DNA of 32,985 nt from Xanthomonas cassavae CFBP 4642. GTDB lineage: Bacteria; Pseudomonadota; Gammaproteobacteria; Xanthomonadales; Xanthomonadaceae. Below the pieces are notes generated by a model, which worked only from the letters and a program-made list of their open reading frames with translations, was not told where the DNA came from and made no database searches. Every line of letters begins with the position of its first letter. Within the stretch, counting starts at the first letter, position 1. Of this stretch, positions 26,022-32,985 are shown in pieces. The stretch spans positions 1,963,093-1,996,077 of the forward strand of contig NZ_CM002139.1 of assembly GCF_000454545.1 (NCBI RefSeq), written 5' to 3'. The position numbers were made by a program, and so were the translations under genes.

Positions 26022-27491
26022 ATGCGCATCCCTCATCACCTGAGCCGTTCTCCGACCGGTCGTTGGTCGTTTGTCCAACGTGTTCCCGTCGATTTGCAAA
26101 CCGTGATGGGCTGCCGGCTTATCAAACGCACCTTGCAAACGAAGGACTTGGCGCAAGCGCATGTGCGTGCAGTGGTGCTTGGGGCGGGCTATGCTCGGCT
26201 CTTCGCACAGTTGAAGGATCAACGCGTGGCCACGCTTAGCAAATCGGACGCTGACCTGCTTATTGCTCGACTGACGAGCGCCGAGAACCTCCAGGAACTG
26301 ACGCTCAACCGCACCCGCCGCCCGGATGGGACGGTGACCGAGCAGTGGCAGATCGACAGTCCAAAAGACCTGAAGTTGTATCGGCAGTTGATGGAGCTGG
26401 AAGCCAGGGGTGCGGCGACCGCCCAACCGCGTCTCCCAGTGGCCGCTTACGCCACATTCGGAGCGTCGCATCCGGTGACCCCGGTTCGCCATGGCTCCGC
26501 GCCGGCCATCGAAACGATGACGCTGGGCAAGGCCCGGGACGCATTTCTGGCGACTCTCAAGGGCTCAACGTTGCCCACGACCTACACCATTAAAAAGACC
26601 GCCATTGAGGCTCTGGTGAGCTTCCTCGGCGAGAAGGCCAAGGTCCATGCCATAACCAGGTCCGATCTGGCTCGTTGGTATCAAGACATGCGTGACAAGG
26701 GCGCTTCGACCCCGACCCTCACGAACAAGCAGTCGTATATCGGTGGGCGGGGAGGCTTTTTTGAGTGGGCCATGGCGTCGGGCCACTACCCGAAGGGCGA
26801 CAATCCTGCCTCCGGCCATGTCAGTTATTCCCAGCGTGAGAAGCGGGCCCGCAAGAAGCTGGGGTTCAAAGCCTATGACAGGGCGCAGATCCATGCCCTG
26901 TTTGCGCCTGAGGCGCTCGCCAAGCTGTCAGAGTCGGCTTGCTGGGCCTCGCTGCTTGGCCTCTACACCGGGGCTCGGGCGTCAGAGGTCGGCCAGTTGC
27001 TGATCCGAGACGTGTTCGAAGAGGACGGCATCCCGTGCATCCGCATCTCAGACGAAGGCGAGCACCAGAAGGTAAAAACCGAAGTGAGCCTTAGGACGGT
27101 GCCCCTCCATCCTGAGCTGCTCAAGATGGGCTTTATGAAATGGGTGGACGATAAGCGCAAGGCCGGTGAAACGAGGTTGTTCCCAGCGGCCAAAGCCACC
27201 GCCGTGAACGGGCAGGGCAACTGGATCACCAAGGCCTTCAGTCGACACTTGGCGGAGGTGGGGAAGGGCTGGGAGCCAGCGAAGCGCGGATTCCATTCGC
27301 TCCGGAAGACCTTTATCCAGGAGCTCCAGGGGGCTGGCGTGGTGTCTGAACTCCGGGCCCAGATCGTTGGCCACGAACTCGGGGACGAGCATCACTCAAC
27401 CTATTGTAGAGATTTTAAAGTATCAGAGAAGTATTACGGCTTGGGTATTCACTCTTCGGGCATAGAAGCGCTGAGGTTTTTTGAAGTGTGA
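26022..27491 (+). CDS. Tyrosine recombinase / site-specific integrase
   Basis: 489 residues. Would catalyse integration and excision of the island at the tRNA-Ser 3' end. The N-terminal 150 residues start HHLSRSPTGRWSFVQRVP, as in phage-island integrases of the DUF6538-type N-terminal class; a SAM-like core-binding domain follows at about 165-265 (TMTLGKARDAFLATL). The catalytic domain at about 280-480 holds Arg319 (YTGARASEV), Lys352 (KVKTEVSLR), His425 and Arg428 (FHSLRKTF), His451 (VGHE) and Tyr461 (STYCRDF). All catalytic residues are in place, so it is probably active. GGAGG lies about ten bases before the ATG. It is 84 bases from the tRNA end in the same direction. Confidence 0.93.
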   Translation: MRIPHHLSRSPTGRWSFVQRVPVDLQTVMGCRLIKRTLQTKDLAQAHVRAVVLGAGYARLFAQLKDQRVATLSKSDADLLIARLTSAENLQELTLNRTRRPDGTVTEQWQIDSPKDLKLYRQLMELEARGAATAQPRLPVAAYATFGASHPVTPVRHGSAPAIETMTLGKARDAFLATLKGSTLPTTYTIKKTAIEALVSFLGEKAKVHAITRSDLARWYQDMRDKGASTPTLTNKQSYIGGRGGFFEWAMASGHYPKGDNPASGHVSYSQREKRARKKLGFKAYDRAQIHALFAPEALAKLSESACWASLLGLYTGARASEVGQLLIRDVFEEDGIPCIRISDEGEHQKVKTEVSLRTVPLHPELLKMGFMKWVDDKRKAGETRLFPAAKATAVNGQGNWITKAFSRHLAEVGKGWEPAKRGFHSLRKTFIQELQGAGVVSELRAQIVGHELGDEHHSTYCRDFKVSEKYYGLGIHSSGIEALRFFEV

Positions 27492-27621
27492 AGAGATTTT
27501 CTGAGGCGACCAAGTGAGTAAATTACTTTAGCTTCAGTATCAAATATGAATATCGTTAATTGCTTTATGCAATAGTCATTTGTCACCACCGCAATCTTAT
27601 GCGGCCAACTGAAAATAAAGC

Positions 27622-29337
27622 ATGAGTGTGACTCAAAAAATTTATGTTTCATTTCAGGGGGGCGGCGCTAAAGGCGTGGCTCATGTTGGCGGGCTTAGAG
27701 CTCTGGAGGAGTGGATCTCTGCGGTCTCTAAGAGTGGTGGTATTCCTCATGAGATATCCGCCGTTGCGGGGACGTCGGCGGGCGCTATCATCGCTGCGTT
27801 GGTGGCTACGGGATATCGCGCTGATGATATTTTTGGGTGCGAGATTGACAAAGTATCGAAAGAAAGAACTGGTAGTCACCTCTTAGATGTGGTTTGTGAA
27901 GGGCGATACAAAACCGCGACCGCTCTGTTCACCGAGGATGGCTGGTCCAAGATAAAAAAGGCAAAAGAGCTTCTGGATTTTCTGAAAAATAACTCGGCGT
28001 GGGTAAGATTTATATCGATAAAGTTGTATATTGATATTTTGGCTTCACTCGTTGCATGCCTATCTCTTGGGTTTGCTTTTTCTGCTTGGGTTTCTGTCCT
28101 TCTTCTCGTCATTCCGGCTGTTGTTGCCGTGGGTTTGGTGCGAAAAATTCGAAGTCTCCAAAAGGGATTGGCATCTTTGACCGTTGTTAGGGAGGTCATA
28201 AATGACGCAATTTTTAGTGCCGTCAAGGATAATTTTCAAGATGAAGGGCGCTGGGTAACATTTGCGGATATTAAAAGGTGTGGTTGTAAGACTCTGAAAA
28301 TTGTCTCAACAAATGTTTCTACAAGAGATGTTGAGGTTTTTTCGTATTGGACTACCCCTAATGTTATCGTGGCGGATGCAGTGTGCGCTTCTATCTGTCT
28401 CCCTGTCATTTTCGCTCCTTACGAGATTGATATCGAAGGGCGCGGGATTCAGCGCTTTGTTGACGGCGGGGTTCTTTCCAACCTTCCATTATGGCCTTTC
28501 GATGAGGACAGGGCCTTATCTCCAGAGGCATGGACTGTCGGATTTTCCCTCGTGCGAAGATCGAAGAAGGGCTCAACGAGCGCTGGAACGTGGTTGTCGG
28601 GCATGATTGAGGCGATTCTGTCCGGCCCTTCGAGTATTCACAAGAGAGGCATCCCTGGGCTCATGATGATCCCAGTTCCAACTGGGCTTGACTTGCTAGA
28701 CTTCGATTTACCTATTTCTGAATATGTGGATGAGGTCGAACAAGCCAAGCAGGCTTGTGCTGCAGAGCTAATGGCATCAGTGTCAGAGAGTTTGGTTATT
28801 GACCTAATGACATCTCTGCGTTTGGGTATTGTGGAAAATCTGAACGAAAGAAATGATAAGGCTCGGTTCGTCGAAGATCATGATCTGCTCTTCACGATTG
28901 CCCTGCGAAGACCTGAACATCCCTCATTGCTCTGGCCGCGATTTACGCTTGGTTTTTTTGGCGAGGAACTTGTGGATCGATTGAATCCTTTTGAGCGCCA
29001 CGCTATTTTAGCCGGAGATCCACCTGCTTACCCCTCTTTTGAGGACGGGTCGTCCGGTGAACAGGGGTGGTTGGCTCTCGGAAGTAAGTGGTTGGTTGCG
29101 CTAGAGTTGGAACTACCATCGACAATTTCACCTTCACCAGGCTCTGGCTGTCCAGTGTTGCTCATTGAGTCGCAGACCTTGACGCTTGACCAGGTTGGAT
29201 GTAGTATGGTAGCCAATGACTTGAGTGACCAAGATAAAGTGGCTGACTTGGTCAAAGTGCTAGAGGAGCTGGTCGGACGGTTTCCTCAACTTGACGATAT
29301 GTTGCAAGCCGCTATGAGGACGCAGCTATGGAAGTGA
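27622..29337 (+). CDS. Patatin-like phospholipase with internal transmembrane hairpin
   Basis: 571 residues. The patatin Ser-Asp dyad is intact: oxyanion GGGAKG (13-18), nucleophile Ser52 in AGTSAGA, and Asp281 in FVDGGVLSNLP. Between them, residues about 130-173 form two hydrophobic helices (ISIKLYIDILASLVACLSLG and FAFSAWVSVLLLVIPAVVAV) flanked by Lys/Arg, an insertion unusual in bacterial patatins. Residues about 400-571 are an unrecognised C-terminal region. The enzyme should hydrolyse acyl esters of phospholipids at a membrane it is embedded in or touches. Codon usage is AT-richer than the rest of the window. No nucleotide cyclase is nearby, so it is not a canonical CapV of CBASS. The stop overlaps the next gene by 10 bases. 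No strong ribosome site is seen before ATG 27622. Confidence 0.85.
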   Translation: MSVTQKIYVSFQGGGAKGVAHVGGLRALEEWISAVSKSGGIPHEISAVAGTSAGAIIAALVATGYRADDIFGCEIDKVSKERTGSHLLDVVCEGRYKTATALFTEDGWSKIKKAKELLDFLKNNSAWVRFISIKLYIDILASLVACLSLGFAFSAWVSVLLLVIPAVVAVGLVRKIRSLQKGLASLTVVREVINDAIFSAVKDNFQDEGRWVTFADIKRCGCKTLKIVSTNVSTRDVEVFSYWTTPNVIVADAVCASICLPVIFAPYEIDIEGRGIQRFVDGGVLSNLPLWPFDEDRALSPEAWTVGFSLVRRSKKGSTSAGTWLSGMIEAILSGPSSIHKRGIPGLMMIPVPTGLDLLDFDLPISEYVDEVEQAKQACAAELMASVSESLVIDLMTSLRLGIVENLNERNDKARFVEDHDLLFTIALRRPEHPSLLWPRFTLGFFGEELVDRLNPFERHAILAGDPPAYPSFEDGSSGEQGWLALGSKWLVALELELPSTISPSPGSGCPVLLIESQTLTLDQVGCSMVANDLSDQDKVADLVKVLEELVGRFPQLDDMLQAAMRTQLWK

Positions 29338-29546
29338 AAAAGCCTGGTCGAAACTTATTTGTCCGTGAAGCCGGCTCATTGAAGCCAGCTGCACTGCGGC
29401 GTTCCGTTAAGTTTGATGGCCCAACGCTGAAGCAGAAATCCATCAAGAAGGCTATTTCGGTGTGGCTCTCTGGTAAAGATTCGGGCGGCGACACGATCGA
29501 AAATGATAGCGCGGCTCCGGTATCGCGTTCTCTCAAGCTGGAGTAA
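29328..29546 (+). CDS. Small basic protein overlapping the patatin gene
   Basis: 72 residues, MEVKKPGRNLFVREAGSL at the start, Lys/Arg-rich in the first half and acidic/Ser-rich near the end; no signal, no membrane helix and no recognised family. Its ATG lies ten bases before the end of the patatin frame (+1 frame), the usual sign of translational coupling, and the AT-leaning composition continues. A small partner so coupled to a toxic lipase may be an inhibitor, activator or sensor; the sequence does not distinguish these. A 12-bp stem follows 33 bases after its stop. Confidence 0.65.
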   Translation: MEVKKPGRNLFVREAGSLKPAALRRSVKFDGPTLKQKSIKKAISVWLSGKDSGGDTIENDSAAPVSRSLKLE

Positions 29547-29579
29547 GAGTTATTTTAGGCTCCATGGACTCATGAGTGA

Positions 29580-29608
29580 AAGAATGCCCCCAGCGCGGGG
29601 GCATTCTT
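29580..29608. terminator. 12-bp perfect stem between convergent genes
   Basis: AAGAATGCCCCC (29580-29591) pairs with GGGGGCATTCTT (29597-29608) around a five-base loop. It lies between the small plus-strand gene and the minus-strand membrane-protein gene, so it probably terminates both directions. Tails are weakly T-rich. Confidence 0.75.
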
Positions 29609-29628
29609 GTTACATGGCCTCTGGATTT

Positions 29629-29967
29629 TTAGGCTTGGGTCAGCTGCGCATACATTACGAACAGGAAAATCGGCAGCCCGCTCAGCACGGCGAAGGCCCC
29701 GGCAGCGCCCATTAGGGTCAGCAGTGTCATGACCCACCACTGCCACCAGGCGAAACCTTTGTCCCGCGCTTGGGCCACGCGGGCCTCTGCCGGGTAGAGG
29801 CGAGCCACCTTCCGGTTTCCGCGTTGGGCCATGACTGGCCCAGCGACGAACCCAAAAGGTCCCAGGAGAAGCAATGCTCCCGAATACCACCAAAAGAACC
29901 GGTCCCGTGGTGTCATGAGCTTGCGCCGGGCGTGCAACGGCGGGTCAAGCAGAGGAGGCGCGCTCAT
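29629..29967 (-). CDS. Small hypothetical membrane protein
   Basis: 112 residues; family not recognised. Two hydrophobic helices are visible: about 25-48 (FFWWYSGALLLLGPFGFVAG) and about 82-107 (VMTLLTLMGAAGAFAVLSGLPIFLFVMY), with a basic/Ala segment between (RGNRKVARLYPAEARVAQARD). The start codon overlaps the stop of the upstream lipoprotein gene as ATGA (29964-29967), so the two are translationally coupled. Third gene of a minus-strand envelope operon. Role unknown. Confidence 0.75.
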   Translation of the reverse strand: MSAPPLLDPPLHARRKLMTPRDRFFWWYSGALLLLGPFGFVAGPVMAQRGNRKVARLYPAEARVAQARDKGFAWWQWWVMTLLTLMGAAGAFAVLSGLPIFLFVMYAQLTQA

Positions 29968-30278
29968 TTAGCGTAGGCCCTCCAGGTGCCGTCGCTCTTG
30001 GCGTAGCGCAGGTTCTTGCTCACGGGAATCGGCACCTGCCGGCCCTCGATGTTGAGCACGGCCTGGCCGCGCGTGTCGCACCGATAGCCATCGGCGCCTT
30101 CCGCTTCCATGCATCCAGTCAGTTCGAAGTTTTGGACGTCGGTCACTTGGCCGGCGCCGCTGTCCTTCAGCAGCCGCACGAAGGCCTCCTTGGCGTTGGC
30201 AGATGAGGGCTTGCCGCCGCAGGCGGTCAGGCCCAGGGCCATGGTCAATGCGGTCAAGCCAATCCATGCGTTTTTCAT
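29964..30278 (-). CDS. Small predicted lipoprotein
   Basis: 104 residues. The signal peptide MKNAWIGLTALTMALGL ends in lipobox LTAC with Cys20 followed by GGK; Gly at +2 favours outer-membrane retention by the usual rule. The mature part (about 84 residues) has two further cysteines (GCMEAEG and YRCDTRG) that could form a disulfide, and ends NLRYAKSDGTWRAYAK. It resembles a small periplasm-facing domain; no family is recognised. Preceded by the secreted-protein gene (40-base gap) and overlapping the membrane-protein gene downstream. Confidence 0.8.
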   Translation of the reverse strand: MKNAWIGLTALTMALGLTACGGKPSSANAKEAFVRLLKDSGAGQVTDVQNFELTGCMEAEGADGYRCDTRGQAVLNIEGRQVPIPVSKNLRYAKSDGTWRAYAK

Positions 30279-30318
30279 GTCGTTCCTTTGCTCAGTGAGT
30301 AGGAATGGGAGTGGGTGC

Positions 30319-31080
30319 TTACTTGTCGCGGTTTCCGTCAGCCTGGAACCCGGCTATCCACATGCGGCTGTCTTTGAACGGGGTCAGCATTCCGGAGGGG
30401 CCGGGGTGCAGGTCAGCTGTCTGGATGAAGCCGGCCACCCACGCCACGCGCAGCGACACGTCCACGGCGCGGTCAGCAACCCCTGGCCGGCTTACGTTGA
30501 CGACAAAGGGCTGGGCCGGAGGGTTGGGCCCCGTTGACCGCTGTGCGCCTGTGTTGGGCTTGCTGGAAGGCACGCGGACGCCATTGAGGGTATCCCTGCC
30601 TTTCCACAGAGCGGAGGTGTTGAGCTCCGCGGTCTCGCCCAAGTCATCGGTCTCGGTCAGCGGGGCATCGAAGCAAGTGCGGAAGGTCTCAACGCTCGAC
30701 GCGGTCGGACTGGTCCAGATGCGAGCTTCGACCGTCCAGCAGGGCAGCGAGGCGCCCCAGTCGGTAAAGGTCAGCGCCACCCGGGGCCAGTCCAACTTCC
30801 CGAGCTGGGCCTGCTGGTGGTTGTCGCCCTTGAAGAGGTTCGGCAGCTTCCCGGCGCCATTGATAGGGGTGTAGATCGAGCCTGTCCCCTGGCTGCCGGC
30901 CTTGGTGCCAGCGTTCGGCTTGATGCCCACCATCTGCTTGCCCGAGTCGGCCAGGCTTTTTCCGAGCTGGCGGAAGAAGCCGGGCTTCTGTTCTTGGGTG
31001 TCCTGGGCGTAGGCGGTGAAAGTCGAAACAAGCGTCAACGCCAGGAGCGCAGCTAACGCTCCCTGTCCTGTGTGCTTCAT
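30319..31080 (-). CDS. Secreted protein with signal peptide, unknown function
   Basis: 253 residues from ATG 31080: MKHTGQGALAALLALTLVSTFTAYAQ is a clear Sec signal with cleavage near AYAQ-D. The ATG 36 bases upstream would add twelve residues and place the signal internally. The mature protein is polar, with a Gln/Lys/Gly-rich first part (EQKPGFFRQLGKSLADSG), then a beta-like region containing two cysteines (PCWTVEA, FRTCFDA), and a tail ending DSRMWIAGFQADGNRDK. No family is recognised. It is the first gene of the minus-strand operon and is divergent from the XRE gene. Confidence 0.75.
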   Translation of the reverse strand: MKHTGQGALAALLALTLVSTFTAYAQDTQEQKPGFFRQLGKSLADSGKQMVGIKPNAGTKAGSQGTGSIYTPINGAGKLPNLFKGDNHQQAQLGKLDWPRVALTFTDWGASLPCWTVEARIWTSPTASSVETFRTCFDAPLTETDDLGETAELNTSALWKGRDTLNGVRVPSSKPNTGAQRSTGPNPPAQPFVVNVSRPGVADRAVDVSLRVAWVAGFIQTADLHPGPSGMLTPFKDSRMWIAGFQADGNRDK

Positions 31081-31191
31081 GCGAAAAGCCCCTGTAGACC
31101 GCCGGTTTGGCAGCATTTACGATAATCGCAGATGAGTAGCCCGCTTCCAAGCGGCACACTGAGGGAATTCAGCTTTCGTGCAATCTTCTCG

Positions 31192-31530
31192 ATGCCCAAA
31201 CCCAAGACACCGGCCACGGTCTATGGCACGCGTCTGCGCCATGCGCGGATGGTCATGGGCTGGACACAAGCCGAGTTGGCGGAGCGCATTGGGATGGTGG
31301 ACTCGGTGTCCGGAGCCACGCGGGTGAGCCGTTACGAGACGGGGCAACATGACCCGGATCCTGCGACGGCTGAGGCACTAGCGAAGGCGTTGAATCTTCC
31401 GGTCGCTTATTTCCACGCCACGTCCGACGTGCTGGCTGACATCATCTTGATCGTGTCTCGGTTGCCTGTCGCCAAGCAGAAAGAGGCGCTGGAGCGCCTG
31501 CGTGAGATGGCGGGGTCGGTCGAGCGGTAG
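31192..31530 (+). CDS. XRE-family helix-turn-helix regulator
   Basis: 112 residues from ATG 31192; an in-frame ATG at 31132 would add twenty residues, and no strong ribosome site decides between them. Residues about 9-65 are a Cro/CI-type HTH (YGTRLRHARMVMGWTQAELAERIG, then SGATRVSRYETGQHDPDPATAEALAKALNLP), followed by a short helical tail (LPVAKQKEALERLREM). It is divergent from the envelope operon and sits 125 bases before the CHAT gene on the same strand, so it could control either. Typical of mobile-element and defence-linked regulators. Confidence 0.88.
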   Translation: MPKPKTPATVYGTRLRHARMVMGWTQAELAERIGMVDSVSGATRVSRYETGQHDPDPATAEALAKALNLPVAYFHATSDVLADIILIVSRLPVAKQKEALERLREMAGSVER

Positions 31531-31655
31531 ATGGGATTCCGGAAATCTCATCTGCTGATACGAATGGATGCCAAGATCTGATTGGTAGCGTCGCCTAGGA
31601 ATGGGATCGCGAAGTCCAATTTAGACACAAGCCTTATCAAGCTAAGGAGTGGATA

Positions 31656-32705
31656 ATGTCTGTCGATCAGCGGCGCCGTGTTGTGGAGGGGCACCAGAAG
31701 GTAATCGTCCGGCTTCAAACCGAGAAGTCACGCCAAGAAGCAAAGGCAGTCACCGAGCGTAAGAGGGCCCTTGATGCCTCAGCCGTTGCGGGCCGCATCA
31801 AGTCGGCATCGTCGCAGCAATCCAAGCTGCGTGAGGCGCAGCGTTATGAGGCAAATGCGGTTTCCATCCAAAAGAAAATTGCGGATCTTGAGACTAAGCT
31901 TGCCAGTGAGTATGTTCGGCTGGGGGAAGCGAGTCGCCAGCTAGTCGCGGCTCAGTCCCAGGAAGACAAAAAACGGATTGATCAGCAAAAGCGCGAGCAT
32001 GCTTCTCAGGTTGCAGAGCTTAGCCGGGTCCAGGGGCGCCTGAGCCGGCACGATCAGCTCCATCGGAAAACTGCCGCTACGTTGCAGCGGCTTCAGGAGC
32101 TACCCGAGCAGTTGACGGTCTTGTTTCTTGCATCTAACCCGTTGGACCAAGCCCAGCTTCGGCTGGACGATGAAGCCAGATCCATCCATGAAATGGTGCG
32201 GAAGTCCGAGCACCGTGATGTTGTGAGGTTGGAGTCTAGGTGGGCGGTCCAGCCGTTGGACGTGCTTCAGGCCATCAACGAATGCAAGCCGGGCGTTGTG
32301 CACTTCAGCGGTCATGGGTCAGAAGACGACATCTTGTTCCAAGACAGCATTGGCCGGACCAAGCTGGTCAGTAAGGAAGCCATCGTCCAGACAATGATGG
32401 CGGCGTCTGGCGACCTCCAGCTTGTGTTCTTCAACACATGCTTTTCCCACGGACAGGCTGAGGCGATCGTGGAACACGTGCCATGTGCCATCGGAATGAA
32501 TGCTTCCATCGGTGACACAGCTGCCCGCGTGTTTGCTGCTCAATTTTATTCCGCGATAGGATTCGGGCATTCCGTTGCAAAAGCGTTCCAACAGGCGAGG
32601 GCTGCTCTGCTGTTGGAAGGGATTCCGGAAGACCAGACGCCAGAGCTATTCACCGCTGAAGGTGTAGATGCCTCAACCCTGTTCCTCGTTCAGATCCCTG
32701 GTTGA
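31656..32705 (+). CDS. CHAT-domain (caspase-like) protease with N-terminal coiled coil
   Basis: 349 residues. Residues about 1-145 are highly charged and helical, rich in Lys/Gln/Glu/Ala with a Ser-rich break (IKSASSQQSKLREAQRYEAN), predicted coiled coil. Similar Ser-broken coiled-coil leaders precede TIR, CHAT and other effector domains in bacterial immune-type proteins, as I recall. Residues about 152-345 are a CHAT caspase-like peptidase: LTVLFLASNP, then His220 in VVHFSGHGSED and Cys262 in LVFFNTCFSHGQA form the dyad; AIGMNASIGDTAARVF and the C-terminal TPELFTAEGVD are typical. AAGGAG (31644-31649) precedes the ATG by six bases. Predicted soluble cytosolic cysteine protease; substrate and activator are unknown. 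Confidence 0.88.
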   Translation: MSVDQRRRVVEGHQKVIVRLQTEKSRQEAKAVTERKRALDASAVAGRIKSASSQQSKLREAQRYEANAVSIQKKIADLETKLASEYVRLGEASRQLVAAQSQEDKKRIDQQKREHASQVAELSRVQGRLSRHDQLHRKTAATLQRLQELPEQLTVLFLASNPLDQAQLRLDDEARSIHEMVRKSEHRDVVRLESRWAVQPLDVLQAINECKPGVVHFSGHGSEDDILFQDSIGRTKLVSKEAIVQTMMAASGDLQLVFFNTCFSHGQAEAIVEHVPCAIGMNASIGDTAARVFAAQFYSAIGFGHSVAKAFQQARAALLLEGIPEDQTPELFTAEGVDASTLFLVQIPG

Positions 32706-32985
32706 TCGACTTAACGACTGCGAAAGACGCCTCACATATTCCGCCGTCGGGCTTGCTCAACTAGCAGGTGAGTCGAGATATAGCCGGATTGCCTCGTAGG
32801 TCTTGATGGGTAAATGATTCTCGCGGCATGGGATAAGATGAGGGCCGTCGCCTTCGCGGCAATGGTGAAGAAGGGGTGTCATTACTGTTCCTGATTAGCC
32901 CTGACCATCAGCCGCCTGTCGCAGGATCTGCGCCGCGCTGGGTGGATGCTGCTGTCACCTGAAGCCAACGAGGTGGCGTGATGAG
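32706..32985. other. End of window, no firm gene
   Basis: About 280 bases after the CHAT gene. An ATG at 32981 preceded by GAGGTG (32969-32974) may start the next island gene. A 28-codon GTG frame (32875-32961) ends just before it but is too short to call. No terminator with a clear T-run was found after the CHAT gene. Confidence 0.4.

Larger units (their letters stand above)
25918..32985 (+). mobile_element. Left part of a tRNA-Ser-integrated genomic island
   Basis: The boundary is placed at the tRNA 3' segment (the T-arm to CCA region as candidate attL core), with a tyrosine integrase as first gene. Cargo has no relation to the housekeeping genes to the left and varies in base composition: the patatin gene is clearly AT-richer and uses more A/T-ending codons, whereas the envelope operon is GC-rich. 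No second copy of the tRNA 3' sequence is present before the window end, so the right boundary (attR) lies beyond 32985. No conjugation or replication genes are seen in this part. Confidence 0.75.

Noticed and set aside
27622..29337. Patatin as CapV of a CBASS operon
   Set aside because: No cyclic-oligonucleotide synthase or other Cap genes are adjacent within the window, and a membrane hairpin is inserted.
32875..32961. 28-codon GTG frame near the window end
   Set aside because: Too short and without similarity; it may be chance, so it is only mentioned with the end region.
25938..32985. Second att copy inside the window
   Set aside because: No repeat of the tRNA-Ser 3' segment was seen to the right of the integrase; the right end is probably outside.

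Overview
The window is GC-rich gammaproteobacterial chromosome. Gene content and order (serC-pheA-aroA, a hut cluster with HutF, msrPQ, a pair of TonB-like proteins next to serS, and heptamer and hairpin intergenic repeats) point to Xanthomonas or a very close relative. This is inferred from recognised protein families and remembered synteny; no database search was run.

Layout. 1-1790: a perfect 25-bp inverted-repeat element abuts a decayed membrane-type quinoprotein glucose dehydrogenase gene (gcd), which also carries an in-frame amber codon; a strong terminator follows. 1873-2629: an unrecognised membrane-anchored coiled-coil protein. 3037-10902: a complete histidine-utilisation locus. hutI-hutH-hutG-hutU are on the minus strand and hutF-hutC on the plus strand, diverging from a 60-bp promoter region with a TGTATATACA palindrome that is the likely HutC operator. 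The enzymes cover histidine to urocanate, imidazolone propionate, formiminoglutamate, formylglutamate and glutamate (HutH, HutU, HutI, HutF, HutG). 11316-14710: a membrane-bound Mrr-like nuclease-fold protein, a phasin, a small polyhydroxyalkanoate-granule-region protein and an FHA-domain membrane protein. 14652-16403: MsrP/MsrQ periplasmic methionine sulfoxide repair. 16579-20395: serC-pheA-aroA. 20379-21869: two TonB C-terminal-like proteins. 21980-23260: serS. 23774-25470: a LysR regulator diverging from an azoR-type azoreductase broken by two frameshifts.

25848-32985: tRNA-Ser(UGA) followed by a tyrosine integrase marks the left edge of a genomic island that runs out of the window. Its cargo is mosaic. 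A visibly AT-richer patatin-like phospholipase with an internal membrane hairpin overlaps a 72-residue protein gene. A three-gene minus-strand envelope operon follows (secreted protein, lipoprotein, small membrane protein). Then come an XRE regulator and a coiled-coil plus CHAT (caspase-like) protease. A membrane-active lipase and a CHAT protease on one tRNA island make an abortive-infection or defence role a reasonable hypothesis, but nothing in the sequence proves it.

Dispersed repeats are frequent: the 93-bp palindromic element, two slightly different heptamer arrays that sit exactly at gene 3' ends, a roughly 130-bp repeat present twice, and a 66-bp hairpin between msrP and msrQ.
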